Positions 1 through 12,384 are shown, counted from the stretch's first letter. The stretch is DNA of 64,000 bases from Rana temporaria (GCF_905171775.1 NC_053492.1:298883865-298947864), one strand, 5' to 3'. Notes: generated from the letters alone by a model not told the origin. Program-made: numbers and translations.

Positions 1-113
1 GCCTTGGGTGCTGACAACCCAGGCTACAAAAATAATCTTACTGTTGGGGTCCCCACAACTTGGGAAATTTTATCAAGGGGTCACGGCACTAAAAGGTTGA
101 GAACCACTGCTCT
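1..113. mobile_element. hAT (Charlie-like) element, terminal fragment
   Basis: The sequence ending in GGTTGAGAACCACTG matches the familiar vertebrate hAT terminus (CAGTGGTTCTCAA in reverse). The rest of the element lies left of the window, so its length and class within hAT cannot be judged. Confidence 0.6.
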
Positions 114-690
114 AACCACATGTGTACATATATTAAAGCGCTAGTAAACTGCCAGCATTTTTTTTTTAATCTGCAAGGCAAAGTTTTAATGCGCTAGTAT
201 GCATCAAATGATCCTTATTGACAGCCCAGAACCAGGAAGTGACATCATACACATCATCTCCTGGTCTGTGCACAGGAGGGTAGTTCAAAGGATGGATGTC
301 CGTTGAGCTCCAGCCACCCTTACCAGCAACATCCGCAATGAGCACACTGGGCCCGCAGGTGGTACAGCAGAGCCCAGTAAACATGACCGGTGGCGCAAAT
401 AGGGGTACATCCCAATGGTTGTGGAAGTGATCGGAGGCTTCATGCATGCATAGCAGCAGGAAGTGTGTTAAAAATACATATCTGCAACACCATTAAAAAT
501 CTAAACTTGCTGAGAATTCAGATTTTATCGTCCCCCTATCCTGGCACTCTAAGATGGCTGCCTAAGCAAGCTTATGATGGTGCCTGGCCTGACTGTGGGA
601 ATTTAGCTCTAGCATTTCAAAGGATGCAGTCCACTAGCAAAGTTTTTATTTTTAGCTGTTTTGCCCACTTTTATTTTAAAACTAGCTGAA
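114..690. other. No gene or repeat recognised
   Basis: Non-coding sequence. Short open frames on both strands show no domain, no codon signature and no splice context. Nothing else was recognised. Confidence 0.5.
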
Positions 691-1266
691 TACCCGGCGT
701 TGCCCGGTCTTCCTATCTTAACCTTTTGGGGAGGAAAATCATAGTAATATAAATATACCCATCTTTTATATAATGGTGTAGGTAAGGGTTAATTTAACTG
801 TCATATATTTTTATTTGGCATATAAGTAATATGTGTACCAGGTATTATTGAAATATCTCCAGGCGTACAGAAGTTATGTGGGAACATACATTTCCCATTG
901 ATTTGCATGGGACTTTAAACAAAAACCCCGACCCTCACAAATGGGGGTAGTTAAGGGATAAATTAACTATCCTATAGTTTAAGTGGACATATAAGTAACA
1001 TGTGACCAAGTGTTATCGAAATATGTACAGCCGTTTGGAAGTTATGAAGTAACATGTATTTCCCATAGAGTTGAATGGGACTTTAAAGGAAAACCCCGAC
1101 CATGGCAAATGGGGGTGGGTAAGGGTTAAACCACCTATCCTATGTTTGTTGCTGACATATAAGTAACATGTGTGCCAAGTTTCATGTTAATATCTTTAGC
1201 CGTTTGGACGTGATGCTGGAACATACATACATACACACACACACGTTGAGTTTTATATATATAGAT
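691..1266 (+). repeat. Interspersed repeat with three internal sub-repeats
   Basis: It starts near CTGAATACCCGGCGTTGCCC and ends in an ACAC-rich tail followed by TTTTATATATATAGAT. Inside are three diverged tandem units (about 730-900, 930-1075 and 1085-1235). Each carries 'CATATAAGTAA(C/T)ATGTG', 'GAAATAT' and 'ACATACATTTCCCAT'-like blocks. The end structure suggests a retroelement such as a LINE or Penelope-like 3' end, but the class is uncertain. Confidence 0.5.
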
Positions 1267-1673
1267 GAGTTGATAGAAACACAGCATCTTTCTACCATAC
1301 TTCCCCCTCCTGACATTTACTTTGCAGCAGAACTGTTCTTGTCAAGGTTAGACCCTTGTCTCTATCCTCAAGACAGAACTCAATCTCTCTGTGCTCACAG
1401 TCACATCCACGTCTAGCTGCACTAGCTCCCACCACTCACCTGGGTAGAGCCCTGAACTATTGCCAACACCTATGCTAAAAGGACTCTGCACACCAGTGTG
1501 CTGGTTGCTGGCAAAACATGGACCTAGGATTGAAGACTTGTCTGCGGCGGCGTGTATATATGGGCTGCCTTTGTGGTGTCTGGGCAGCCCTGAGTTCTCC
1601 TCCACATTTGCCTCACAACACTTGCTAGACTGGTTTCCTATCTCCCTCCAATACAGGTACATAGCGTATCCAA

Positions 1674-1834
1674 AAGCTACCAAAAGAAAGCTCTATTTGT
1701 GGGAAAAAAAGGACGCCAATTTTGTTTGGGAGCCACATCGCACGGCCGCGCAATTGTCAGTTAAAGCGACGCAGTGCCGAATCGCAAAAACTGTCCTGGT
1801 CCTTTAGCTGCCTAAAGGTCCGGGTCTTAAGTGG
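1674..1834 (+). repeat. TTAA-family repeat, 3' fragment
   Basis: Carries the conserved block AGAAAGCTCTATTTGTGGGA, then the 'GTCAGTTAAAGCGACGCAGTG' region, and ends in AAGTGG followed by TTAA at 1835-1838. Only the last ~160 bases of the repeat remain. Compare the complete copies at 4438-5312 and 45426-47938. Confidence 0.75.
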
Positions 1835-1838
1835 TTAA

Positions 1839-2220
1839 AGAGAACCTGACACCAAAAAATGCATTTCTATGTGATGGAAAAAAGTTTAGAAAAAATAAAA
1901 TGTTAAAACCTGTTAAGAAAAAAAATACACAAGCACCTAAAACTACAAAAACTTTGAGCCCCCCTCCAATTACAAACATAAATGCATGCATCAAGGGTGC
2001 CTATGCACAAAATTGTCCATTTCACTATTTAAAATAAACCCTGTTACATAACACTGCACATGCTAGAGTGATTACAATAATTCTAGATGCATGGTTCATT
2101 CTAAACTGATGATCAAACATTGCCTATGACAAGTATATGGTACTAGAGTTTGTCTCTGTCTCTCAAAATATGCAAAAATTACTCTGGCAGCAAATAAACA
2201 TAATATATGTACTATAGTGC
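1839..2220. repeat. Diverged repeat fragment related to 26.8-27.2 kb
   Basis: Shares the order 'GTGATGGAAAAAA', a C/A-rich run, 'GCATG(C/T)ATCA', 'GGGTGCCTATGCA' and 'AATAATTCTAG' with the sequence around 26,750-27,060. Probably an inner part of a TTAA-family element. No coding potential seen. Confidence 0.4.
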
Positions 2221-2224
2221 TTAA

Positions 2225-3440
2225 ATGGGTTGTAAAGGCTCGTGTTTTTTCACCTTAATGCATCCTATGCATTAAGGTGAAAAAACACCTGGCAGTCACC
2301 GGACTCCCAGCCCCCCCTTTTTACTTACCTGAGCCTGTTCATCTACTCCGCAGGGATGCGCCGTCCTTCTCTCCACGGAGTCCAGGATTTGATTGGATAG
2401 ATTGATAGCAGCGCAGTCATTGGCTCACGCTGCTGTCAATCAAATCCAATGACGTGGGCGGGAGTCCGGCATTCGTGTCTAAGGACGCAAATGCTGGACT
2501 CAGGAGCACGCCCACAAGGTAAACCACTCGGGAGAGCGCTTCTCCTAGAGGGTTATCCAATGTGGGGAGGTGCCGCAAGAGCGGCTGAGGGACCCCAGAA
2601 GAGTATGTTCGAGACCACCCTGTGCAAAACGAGCTGCACAGTGGAGGTAAGTATGGTGGGCCAGATTCAGAAAGACTGGCGTATTTTTAGGCGGGCGTAG
2701 CGCATCTCATATATGCTACGCCGCCGTAACTTAGAGAGGCGAGTACCGTATTCAGAAAGAACTTGCGCCCTAAGTTACGGCGGCGTAGCGTAAATGGGCC
2801 GGCGTAAGCCTGCCTAGTTCAAATTATCAAGGAAGTGGGCGTGTTGTATTACAATGAGCCGTGACCCCATGTAAATGAGGGACCGAACGAATGGCGCATG
2901 CGCGCGCATGCTCAGAATCACATCGCAAATACTCCCTAAGATACGTCGGCTCAATGCTTTGTCGACGTGAAGGTAACCTACACCCATTCACGTATGACTT
3001 ACGCAAACAACGTAAAATACGACGCTGTTCCGACGTTTCCGACGTCCATACCTTAACATGACTTACCCCTGCTTTATGAGAGGTAAACTTACGCCGGACA
3101 TACGCCTTACGTAAACGGCGTAGCTAAATCCGACGGGCCCAAGTACGTTTCTGAATCAGCGTATCTTGCTCATTTGCATATTCGACGTGAAAAAAAACGG
3201 AAGTGCCCCTAGTGGCCAGCGTAAATATGCACCTAAGATACGACGGCGTAAGAGACTTACGTCAGTCGTATCTTGGACAAATTCTGGCGTATCTGATTCT
3301 TTGAATCAGGCGCATAGATACGACGCCTCACATTCGGACTTGCGGCGGCGTATCTGGAGATACGCCGTCGTAAGTCTTTTCTGAATCTGGCCCGATATGT
3401 TTGTTATTTAAAAAAAAATAAAAAATCTTTTAGTATCACT
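2225..3440. mobile_element. TTAA-flanked non-autonomous element interrupted by a MITE
   Basis: TTAA occurs at 2221-2224 and 3441-3444. The left end reads ATGGGTTGTAAAGGCTCGTG, similar to the left end of the palindromic TTAA MITEs at 27.4 and 44.9 kb. Most of the right half is the inserted GGGCCAGATTC MITE. The right terminus is only weakly complementary to the left, so the outer boundary is uncertain. Confidence 0.4.
2661..3393. mobile_element. MITE with GGGCCAGATTCAG termini
   Basis: The ends are inverted: GGGCCAGATTCAGAAAGACT on the left and CTGAATCTGGCCC on the right. The inside is rich in TACG/CGTA motifs (ACGGCGGCGTA and similar) and can fold over much of its length. It has no ORF. Related copies lie near 13.28, 38.38, 40.59 and 54.48 kb. 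A TAA duplication around the 13.28-kb copy hints at a Harbinger-type origin. Confidence 0.7.
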
Positions 3441-3444
3441 TTAA

Positions 3445-4056
3445 GGAATATCTATTAGACCCCTCCCACATGGGGAGGACACAACTAGGAGTCCGCCTGC
3501 TCAGCAGGAAATCCGTCTGCTGATGCCAGCTGAGCAGAGTGGATGGCTGGTCCATGTCCATTCCGCTTATGCAGAGCAGACACAGCCCGCTTTCCTCTAT
3601 GGTGTGGTGGGTGGAAATGGACCACCTGTCAGGTAGGCTGTATGGGCCCCCAATGACTTCTAACATGAGCCCTGGCCTTGTTGCTGTGCTAAGCTTTGCC
3701 ATGTTGTATGATCTGTGACATGAAACTGTCTTTCACAACTTCACCTTAGTAGCAGAATTTGGCTGCTCCACACCCAATTTTAAGTCTTCTACATAGATGT
3801 TTCTGTTAATGACTATGTTTCAGACTACATATGAAATTGATGATCATTAGCACCTGCTTGGTATAATTGGTTAATCATACACCTAACACCTAATCCTACA
3901 AAATCCCTGACTTTGTGCAAGTGTACAAAGTGTGCAAGTGTTGAATTGATTCTGGTTTGAAGCCCAAAGGGTAGTCACACCAAATATTGATTAGATCTCT
4001 CTAGCATTCTTACTTTACAGCATTTCTTCACACCTGCCTAAAACTTTTGCATAGCA
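3445..4056. other. No gene or repeat recognised
   Basis: Ordinary non-coding sequence. An 88-residue minus-strand frame (3436-3702) has no recognisable domain and no supporting context. Confidence 0.5.
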
Positions 4057-4059
4057 TAA

Positions 4060-5376
4060 TGCCCCGTACACACCATCACTTTATGTGATGAAAAAAAAAC
4101 GAAATTTTCTGTGAAGTAAAAAATGACGTTTTTGAAACTTCAATTTTCAAAGACGAAGTTGCCTACACACCATCGTTTTTCTCACAATGTTCTAGCAAAG
4201 CGAGGTTACGTTCTCACCACTTTTTCCATTGAAGATTGCTTCATAAGTAGCTTCTGGGCATGCGCGGGTGAAAAAACGTTGTTTTAAACGACGTTTTTTA
4301 CTACACACGGTCAATTTCTGTGAAGTAAAAGTTGACGTTTTGAAAAACGACACATAAAATTGAAGCATGCTTCAATTTTTTTTGGTTGTTTTTTAGAAGA
4401 CATAAAACGATGTTTTCCCCCACACACGGTCAATTAACCACTTAACGACCGCCGCACGCCTATATACGTCCGCACAATGGCACGGACAGGCAGAAGGGCG
4501 TATATATACGCCCTTGCCTTCTAGCGGGTGGGGGGTCCGATCGGGACCCCCTCCGCTGCGTGCGGCGGTCGGGTTCCCTCGGGGAGCGATCCGGGACGAC
4601 GGCGCGGCTATTCGTTTATAGCCGCTCCGTCGCGATCGCTCCCCGGAGCTGAAGAACGGGGAGAGCCGTATGTAAACACGGCTTCCCCGTGCTTCACTGT
4701 GGCGGCGCATCGATCGCGTCATTCCCTTTATAGGGAAGACACGATCGATGACGTCATTCCTACAGCCACACCCCCCTACAGTTGTAAACACACACACAGT
4801 GATCCTTAACTCCTACAGCGCCCCCTGTGTTTAACTCCCAAACTGCAACTGTCATTTTCACAACAAACAATGCAATTTAAATGCATTTTTTGCTGTGAAA
4901 ATGACAATGGTCCCAAAAATGTGTCAAAATTGTCCGAAGTGTCCGCCACAATGTCGCAGTCACGAAAAAAATCACTGATCACCGCCAATAGTAGTAAAAA
5001 AAAAATAATTAATAAAAATGCAATAAAACTATCCCCTATTTTGTAAACACTATAAATCTTGCGCAAACCAATCGATAAATGCTTATTGCGATTTTTTTTA
5101 CCAAAAATAGGAAAAAAATAGCAAAAAATAAAAACCGCAGAGGTGATCAAATACCACCAAAAGAAAGCTCTATTTGTGGGGAAAAAAGGACGCAAATTTT
5201 GTTTGGGAGCCACGTCGCACGACCGCGCAATTGTCTGTTAAAGCGACGCAGTCCCAAATCGCAAAACCTGGCCTGGGCATTTAGCTGCAAAATGGTCCGG
5301 GGCTTAAGCGGTTAAAGTGACGTTTTTAAAAACGTCATTTTTTTTCATCACATAAAGTGATGGTGTGTACGGGGCA
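4060..5376. mobile_element. Harbinger-like MITE with TAA duplication, split by a TTAA repeat
   Basis: Ends are inverted: TGCCCCGTACACACCATCAC at the left and its complement at 5340-5376. Both sides are flanked by TAA (4057-4059 and 5377-5379). The TWA target and the GCCCCGTACACAC core are shared with the large Harbinger element at 16.6 kb. The internal sequence is interrupted by a TTAA repeat (4438-5312). Confidence 0.8.
4438..5312 (+). mobile_element. TTAA-flanked repeat, complete copy
   Basis: Begins CCACTTAACGACC and ends CTTAAGCGG, with TTAA on both sides (4434-4437, 5313-5316). It contains the shared AGAAAGCTCTATTTGTGGGG block. TTAA target duplications are typical of piggyBac-type transposition, so this is best read as a non-autonomous piggyBac-like element. 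No transposase is encoded. Confidence 0.7.
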
Positions 5377-5499
5377 TAAGACATGTGGAGAATGGGAAAA
5401 TGTGTTTTGTTTCGTATATATTTGTTATGATACTAATTGTGTTTCGTTTTGGAATTCGTGTAGTGTCATTTCAGAATTTGTTTATTTTTGTTTTGTTAA

Positions 5500-6606
5500 C
5501 CACTTCCATACAGGGCACTTATACACCTTCCCGCCCAGACCAATTTTTAGCTTTCAGCGCTGTTGCACTTCAAATGACAATTGCGTGGTCATGCTACACT
5601 GTACCCAAACAAAATTGTTATCATTTTGTACCCACAAATAGAGCTTTCTTTTGGTGGTATTTGATCACCTTTGGGATTTTTATTTTCTGCAAAAAAAAAA
5701 AAAAAAAAATCGTATCTGTTATAAAACATTGTAAGTAAGTTTTCTCCTTCACTGATGGGCACTGATGGTACTGCACTGACGGGCACTGATAAGGCGGCAC
5801 TGATGGGCATGGATGAGGTGGCACTGATGTGGTGGCATTGATGGGCACTAATATGCGGCACGAATGGGCACTGATAGGCGGCACGGATAGGCGGTATGGA
5901 TGGGCATGGATAGGCGGCACAGATGGGCACGGATAGGCAGCACAGATGGGCACTGATAGGCGGCATGGATGGGCACTGATTGGCGGCATGTATGGGCACT
6001 GATAGGCAGCACGGATGGGCACTGATAGGCGGCACGGATGGGCATAGATGGGCACTATCGTATGTGTTGTACTAATGGATGCCAATCGGTGCCAAACAAT
6101 GCCTGCCAATCAGTGATGCCCATTGTGGGCACTGATTGGCATCCATTGCGGGCACTGATTGGCATCCATTTTTTTGTGTCATTGTCATCCCTGGTAGTCT
6201 AGGGTGGCATACCTGTGGTTTTTTTTTTTGCATCCCTGGTGGTCCAGTGGGCATCCCTGGTGGTCCAGATGGCATCCCTGGTGGTCCAGTGGGCATCCTC
6301 GGGGGGGCTGTAGTGATAATCGATCAGCACAAACCCCTCCTGTGACAGGAGCAGCCGATCGCCTCTCCTCTACTCGCGTCTGACAGACGCGAGTGAGGAA
6401 AAGCCGATTACCGGCTTTTCCTGTTTACATCGTGATCAGCCATGATTGGACACGGCTGATCACGTGCTAAAGAGTCTCCGTGAGAGACTCTCTACCTTGA
6501 TCGGTGTTGCGGGGTGTCAGACTGACATCCTGCAACAACGATCGTCCACTCAGGATATTGAAACCACTTTGCCAACGTCAATATGTCATTGGCGAGCGGC
6601 AAGTGG
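5500..6606. mobile_element. TTAA-flanked repeat, CCACTTCCATACAGGG subtype
   Basis: Starts CCACTTCCATACAGGGCACT and ends GGCAAGTGG, flanked by TTAA at 5496-5499 and 6607-6610. It is the same subtype as 56535-57692. It carries the shared block in reverse orientation (CACAAATAGAGCTTTCTTTT) and an internal GGCACTGAT-type minisatellite. Confidence 0.75.
5750..6060. repeat. Minisatellite of GGGCACTGAT / GGCGGCAC units
   Basis: Irregular tandem units of roughly 18-24 bases built on GGGCACTGAT-AGGCGGCAC. The long minus-strand frames here, with repeated Pro-Ile-Ser-Ala, are products of the repeat and not genes. Confidence 0.85.
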
Positions 6607-6849
6607 TTAAACACCGTTTAGTTTATTCATTTTTTTACGAATTACAAATTTTCTGAACGATTTGAATTTCGGATCAGTTGCAAAATGATTGACTAATTTG
6701 AATTTCTTTGTGAAGAATAGCTGGTTGTTAAGCAGCGGGCTGGGAAGTCGGCCACCGCATTCTTAACAAACCGATGACTCATCAGCTATCAGCAAGCTTG
6801 CCCACTGACAGCTGAAATGTAAACAAAACAATGCCAGCAATAGAAAATT

Positions 6850-7600
6850 CAGAAAAAAAACTGTGTGGGGTTCCATTTTAGAATCCATAACAGACCTGAA
6901 GGGCCTGGTATGGATTGGGTGGACACCATGTGAAAATAAAAAAAAAAACATCATTGGGTCCCCCCAAAATCCATATCAGACACTTATCCTGAGCCATACC
7001 AGGCCCCATGCCCTCAACATGGCGGGGTGCATCCATCTCACGCCCCCCCCCCCCCCATCCATCTCACGCCACCAACCACACAGCCGAACAAAAAAAAATG
7101 AAAAAAACTCTGGCCTCATCGAACACTCCCCGTGGATTGCCTGCTCCTCCATCTGACATTTCTTAAATAGCTAAGGGGCGGAGTCACCTGATGACATCAG
7201 CAAGTGACCCCACTGTCTTGTGAAATCACTGATTGAGACATGCTGGGTCGATGACGCCACAAGAGAGCGTGGTCACTCCCTGACGCCATTGGGTATTTGG
7301 CTATTTAAGAAAAGACAGACGGGGAGCAGGCAGTCTGCTGGGAGTGTTCAACAAGGCTGGAGGTTTTCTTTTTTTTCTTTTTCTTTTTCGAGTGCAGTGG
7401 GCAGCTTGAGATAGATCTACATTTATTTATTTATTTATTTATTTTGATAAAGGACTGTTTACTGTTTTTCTTTTACACTTTTTTTAGTGAATGAGTAGGA
7501 GTGCAATGCACCTGATACTCATACATATGGGCGGGCGCAATAGAGGGGTCCCCTTGTTAAAGGGGGTTTCCAGATTCTGATAAGCCCCCTGCCTGCAGAC
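6850..7600. repeat. Fragments of the GC-rich palindrome family
   Basis: Pieces such as 'GGGCCTGGTATGGATTG', 'CCATGCCCTCAACATGG' and, near 7,540-7,640, 'GGGGTCCCCTTGTTAAAGG' match blocks of the large palindrome at 41.9-43.9 kb. They are diverged and scattered, with no coding content. Confidence 0.45.
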
Positions 7601-7659
7601 CCCCACAACAACCGCCCAGGGTTGTCAGGAAGAGGCCCTTGTCCCCATCAACAAGGGCT

Positions 7660-7795
7660 GACTTGTCCCAGATCTCCGTCCAGTCTTTGGTGTCCAGATG
7701 GAGACCCAGATCTTTCTCCCGCTTAGCTGCATAGGTTATAGGAGTATGATATGGTGTGTCCAAAAGTTGAGCATATATGGTGGAGATTAAACTAC
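7660..7795 (-). pseudogene. LINE ORF2 C-terminal fragment
   Basis: The minus-strand translation contains KREKDLGLHLDTKDWTEIW, which resembles the region after the reverse transcriptase in L1/Tx1-type LINE ORF2 proteins (a K/REKDL...W..IW motif). Only ~45 residues are recognisable and the flanks are not open. It is on the same strand as the endonuclease fragment at 9.9-10.3 kb, so both may come from one broken LINE. Confidence 0.5.
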
Positions 7796-7799
7796 GAAC

Positions 7800-9900
7800 A
7801 TGGGGTGTCCATTTTACATGTGCATATGCACTCGAATGCTGACATAGCGGGTAAGGACTTGTTGCTTAATGAGCAGGAGGTGAAAAAATGCTTAATTTGG
7901 AGATAGCAGAAAATTTACGAGGTGGGAATGCCATGAGATTCGCAGAGGGTCAGGAATGACTTAAACGCGTCAGGGTCGTAAACTTGTGGCCTCGAAAAAA
8001 GGTTGTTGAATGATGAGGGGGAGGTCCGGGCAGGATAGAGGGCTGGGTTGCGGAGGAATGACAGGAGCAGACTGTGAGGAGATGGGAGGGAGACACAATC
8101 CCCACAGGGGGCTGAGCCAACCCTCTCCAATGCTAACAATAAATTCGAAACTTTGTCAGGGTGTCCTGACGAAGTTCCAGTGTATAGGAACGACAGGCAC
8201 CCCCTTCTTTGGCCTAGATACCATGATTTTCAGGGACCTCAATCCGATTTTTTGATGCACTGACCGGAAATTCCATCTTACCACCTTTTTTGGATTGGAG
8301 AGATTAGCCGCCTTTGCTTACAATGGAGTGTATCAGCTAATCAGCACAGAGTACTCCAGCTAAGGAGACCAGTTGCAAGAGAACCGTATATACTGGGAGC
8401 ATACTGAACGGCTTGCTCATCCATCCACCTGTGGGAGATTGTGAACGATGAACTGTGAGGTCTGTGAGTACGCTGAGCATATTGAAGCTGTGATGAGCGC
8501 TTTTGTTGCATTTGTGATAGATCGGAATTACCTGCATGCTGCGGGAATCCTTTTATGCTGATATGCATTATTATTTTTATTGTGGTAACCTCTCAATCGC
8601 GGTGCACAACTTTTAAAGCATCCACAGTGACGTATACAGGAGCTGCCATAGGAGAAGCTGCAAAACCAGACAGGGGCTCATCCTGTGAGGCTGCTATCAG
8701 GCTGACAGATGGGGTGGTAAACTGCAGGCAAGCTCAGATTTCTTAGCCATAAGCGGGAATCTTCTGATGCCTCTTTATTAGCCCTTGCCCCTCTTCTAGG
8801 GGACATAGTCCTTACTGTAAAGCAAAGGTACTATCCACAAAAAAAGCAATCACTGTTGTGTTATAGTCTTACAATACACATATTAGCTCACTGCACAACC
8901 TGATGCCGAGTAGGAGTCTTGGTTTGCCTGGTTCAATCCACAGGGATGCTTACAGCCCACAGCTCTGTGTCCATGCCACTTACAGAAGGCTTCTGGCATG
9001 CTGGGCTTTAAATCAGCCTCTTGTCACCTGCACATAGGTGTGCCGTGTCCGCGCATGGGCACACGCAACCACGGCCCCCCCTCTCCATCTGCCCATTAGA
9101 CAGCATAAAATGCGCTCCCGGCGACGAAGAGACGGGGGAGAGATTACTGGAGCATCATTGGGTGACCCCTGTATGCGTTTTGTGGCAGAGCCTGCAGCAG
9201 ATGGAGGTTAGTGGCAATTTTTATTGACCGACTTCACTGAGCATGTATCCTGGATGGCTATGTAAGAATACACCAGGTATGCACTTACTCCCTCCAGTGG
9301 TGAAAACCAGGAAAAGACATCCTACTCACAGAAGATAATAACAAAATAAATTATCCTCTTCTTACCTTATCTACGCCGCAGGAAAGCTACTAAAAGTAGT
9401 TCCAGCTTTCACCCATCACGGCGGGCAAGTTGTGCCAACCTTCAGGTTTATCAAGGGTTCCATTAGAGAAATCTCATACCTGGACCTGTAGAAGACTCTG
9501 CCAGAAACTTTTTGTGCCACAGATGTATTACACCAAAGTCAGAGAGAAACTACAGACAAACCTTGTTTCTTCTTTACACAAGGCCCAGGTACCAACCATC
9601 TTAGGCTTTTGATATCGGCCCGATGAATGAATCCGTTTATAGCTCCTAGGTCTCCGCAACCAGAACATCAAAAGAGCATTTTTCTTCTTAGCACATGTTG
9701 AAAGTGACCAACCACCTTAAAAATTGTTGAAAATACTGAGGCACTCTCCATTTGGGAGGGGTTATATAGTGGAGGAACTCAATTTTAATTGGGTTAACCA
9801 GTGTCCAATCACCTGTGGTGACTACATAACCCATTAAGTAATTAAGGCTCTAAGTCCCGTGATGTATGATCAAGAAAGATGATTTATCCAAAAAGGGGTA
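7800..9900. other. Unclassified non-coding sequence
   Basis: About 2.1 kb with no supportable gene. A 74-residue minus-strand frame at 7915-8139 could be a further LINE remnant, but I see no motif. The sequence from 8.3 to 9.3 kb has higher GC and CpG content than its neighbours and short open frames without domains. Confidence 0.4.
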
Positions 9901-10290
9901 AATCACCTAGTTGGAGTCTCCACCAATCAATAGAGTGCCCTGTTTATACTTATCAATAACCTGCAGTACGTGGGATTGCGGTTAGGGGCATAGTAGGAAA
10001 CTACTGTTACTTCTTTGTCAAGAAGAAGCCCTGATAGAATAATGTAACTGCCTTCAGGGTCTTTGGTCTCTGCCTGGAGGGGAAAAGGGAGATGTATGGT
10101 AAAAGGTTATTAAGACCCCTCTTTTTTTGGTGTCTGCAGAAGCAGCAAATACCTGAGGATAGGCCAGGCCAAATGATTTGGGAGTGTGCTTCTTAGTAAA
10201 ATGTGTCTCTTGTAAACAAACTACGTGAGCCTTGGCTGAGGCAAAGGATCGGAAGGCCATTGACTTGTTTGTGTGGTTTGTTCAAACCTT
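9900..10290 (-). pseudogene. LINE AP-endonuclease domain fragment
   Basis: The minus-strand translation reads HVVCLQETHFTKKHTP, the LQETH motif of the apurinic endonuclease domain of L1/Tx1-type LINEs. After a stop and frame change it continues with DPEGSYIILSGLL and VVSYYAPNRNP, the expected next block of the domain (G.Y..L.G......N.YAPN). The copy is broken by at least one stop or frameshift and lacks the reverse transcriptase. It is therefore a dead 5'-half fragment ending next to the TTAA MITE at 10306. Confidence 0.7.
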
Positions 10291-10305
10291 TGACGTTAAG
10301 GTTAA

Positions 10306-10800
10306 AGAGGAGTTCCACCCAAATTTGGAACTTCCTCTTAACCCACTCCTCTCCCCCTTACATGCCACATTTGGCATGTAATTTTTTTTGGGGGGGAGTG
10401 GGGGCTTCAGCACGAGTGGGACTTCCTGTCCCACTTCCTCCTTCCTGTAGGCGACTAAGCTTAATCGCCTTCAGGAAGTGGCTGCTGTAGGCGATCGCCT
10501 AGGACACGTCACAGGTCCTAGGCGATCTCCTGGCCAATTACACGGCGCCGCGCCGCTCGCGCATGCACAGTGCCGCGCCGCTCGCGCTTGCGCAGTGGGT
10601 GCCCGGCCGTGAAGCCGAAAGCTGTCACGGCCGGGTGCCCACACTGAAAATGAAGACGCCGGCCGGGGAGGGGGGGAGAGGAGCGGAGCCCCGGCCGGCG
10701 CGTCGCTGGAGCAGGTAAGTGCCTGTTTATTAAAAGCCAGCAGCTACACTTTTTGTTGCTGCTGACTTTTAATAAACATACAAATGGCTGGAACTCCCCT
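10306..10800. mobile_element. Palindromic TTAA MITE (AGAGGAGTTCC ends)
   Basis: Left end AGAGGAGTTCCACCC and right end GGCTGGAACTCCCCT are inverted, with TTAA at 10302-10305 and 10801-10804. The GC-rich interior (GGCCGG, GCGCCGCGCC blocks) can fold. No ORF with any domain. Confidence 0.7.
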
Positions 10801-10879
10801 TTAATAATGTTTTTTTTTAATAATACCATCACATCATACATATTCCAAGTCAATATACCACAGTCGGTGCACAATTTCC

Positions 10880-11358
10880 AAACATATATATATGTAGCGC
10901 TTGCTTACTTTTATGGCAGGTGCTATTGTAAATTTAGAGGGGGTCAGAGAGTTAATTGGCTTTGACCATGTTGATTTAGCCAAATTTTACAGGCTTCTGT
11001 TCCAGACCTGGCTGTGCTGTATGCCTATCCTTTCGTCTGGGGATTTCAGTCACCCCCAGATGGCAGGGGGCAGCAGTGGAATCAGGGTAGTGTGGATACT
11101 TCTCCTTGGCAATCAATCAGCTGTGCATGCTGGGGAGGGGTATTTAAGGGGCAGACGCCATTGGTTCAGGGTCGCCGCCTCGCGCCTTCCACCTGGGCAG
11201 TCGTCCCACCACCACTGAATATTTTTTTTGTTGGAATGTCAGATCCCTTCAAGATTGCCTATGCTGATGCTGAGTGACTATCCTGTTGTGCTGAGTGACT
11301 ATCCTCTTCCTCCTTAATGATCATGCTGATAGCCTCTAAGAATATTTTTGCCACCAGT
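10880..11358. other. Unclassified sequence, LTR- or promoter-like composition
   Basis: Contains GGGGTATTTAAGGGGCAGACG near 11,137 (a TATA-like element) and moderately GC-rich text, but no paired end that would define an LTR. Left unassigned. Confidence 0.3.
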
Positions 11359-11945
11359 GCCTAAGGCCCAATTTTTCTGCCCCTGTTTAACGTGTAGGGG
11401 CGTGTAATTACAACTATTGCTGCAATACTTTGCAGCAGGGCTCATTCCTACGCTCCAACTAGAGTATCTGTGAGGGGTTGCAGTGTTGTGGCACCAGCAC
11501 CAGTGCCTAAGGCTTAATTAAGCGCTGAATTGCAGCGTGAAACGCGTCGGCCATTCTGTACTCGTTGTTTGCAGTGTCTGCATGTGCTTTTGACAATAAA
11601 AGACCAACTTTATTTTAAAGTCATTTTGGAGTGCGGCTATCCAGAGTTTTTTTCGTTTATGTGCCTAAGGCTTAATTATTCTGCTCCTGTTTAACAGGGG
11701 CATGCAATTACATTTTTTGCTGTAATACTTTGCAGCAGGACTCATTCCTGTGCTCCAACTAGAGTATCTGTGAGGGGTTGCATTGTTTTGGCACCAGTGC
11801 CTAAGGCCCAATTTGTCTGCCCCGTTCAACAGGGGCATGTAATTACAATTCTTGATCTAATATTTCATAGCAGGGCCCGTTTCTGCTCCAACCAAGAGTA
11901 ACTGTGAGGGCTTACAGTGTTGTGGCAACACCAACACCTAAGGCC
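11359..11945 (+). repeat. Four diverged tandem units of ~140-160 bp
   Basis: Units begin with GTGCCTAAGGC(C/T)(C/T)AATT and contain 'CAGGGGCATG(T/C)AATTACA', 'GCAGG(G/A)CTCATTCCT' and 'CTCCAACTAGAGTATCTGTG'. Copies start near 11,359, 11,503, 11,662 and 11,800. The second is interrupted at about 11,522-11,660 by an unrelated fragment carrying GTGAAACGCGTCGG. Confidence 0.7.
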
Positions 11946-12384
11946 CAAATTTCTGCAGAGTATATAGGGCAGGCCCCTACTTTCAAACATCCGACTTACA
12001 AACGACTCCTACTTACAAATGGAGGGAGACAAAAGGAAGTCAGAGGAAATCTACCCCAAGGAAGGAAAATTCTCTCCTGTAAGAGTTAATATGGTAAAAC
12101 CGTGTCTCCTCTCCACTAATGCTTTATCACCAATCCTTGTTTCCCTAAAAAACAAAATTTTCTAAATACAATTGTCATTGGGACAGAAAGTAAGGTGAAA
12201 TCTTCTGAACAGATGCACAGAGAGCAAAACAAATGTTACAGGGGTGATAACCCTTCCCTATATTTTCCAAAAAGCTTAAAAATAGATTTTTTGGCTGGAG
12301 CTACACTTAAAAAATGTACCTGTTCCAAATTACAAACAGATTCTACTTAAGAACAAACCTACAGTCCCTGTCTTGTTTGCACCG

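Noticed and set aside
4393..5213. 134- and 135-residue minus-strand frames as a small gene pair
   Set aside because: They lie in a TTAA-family repeat that recurs across the window without a conserved frame.
5589..6109. Minus-strand Pro/Ser/Cys repeat proteins of 148-162 residues, also at 56640-57231
   Set aside because: They are products of the GGCACTGAT minisatellite in two TTAA elements. No start context and no domain.
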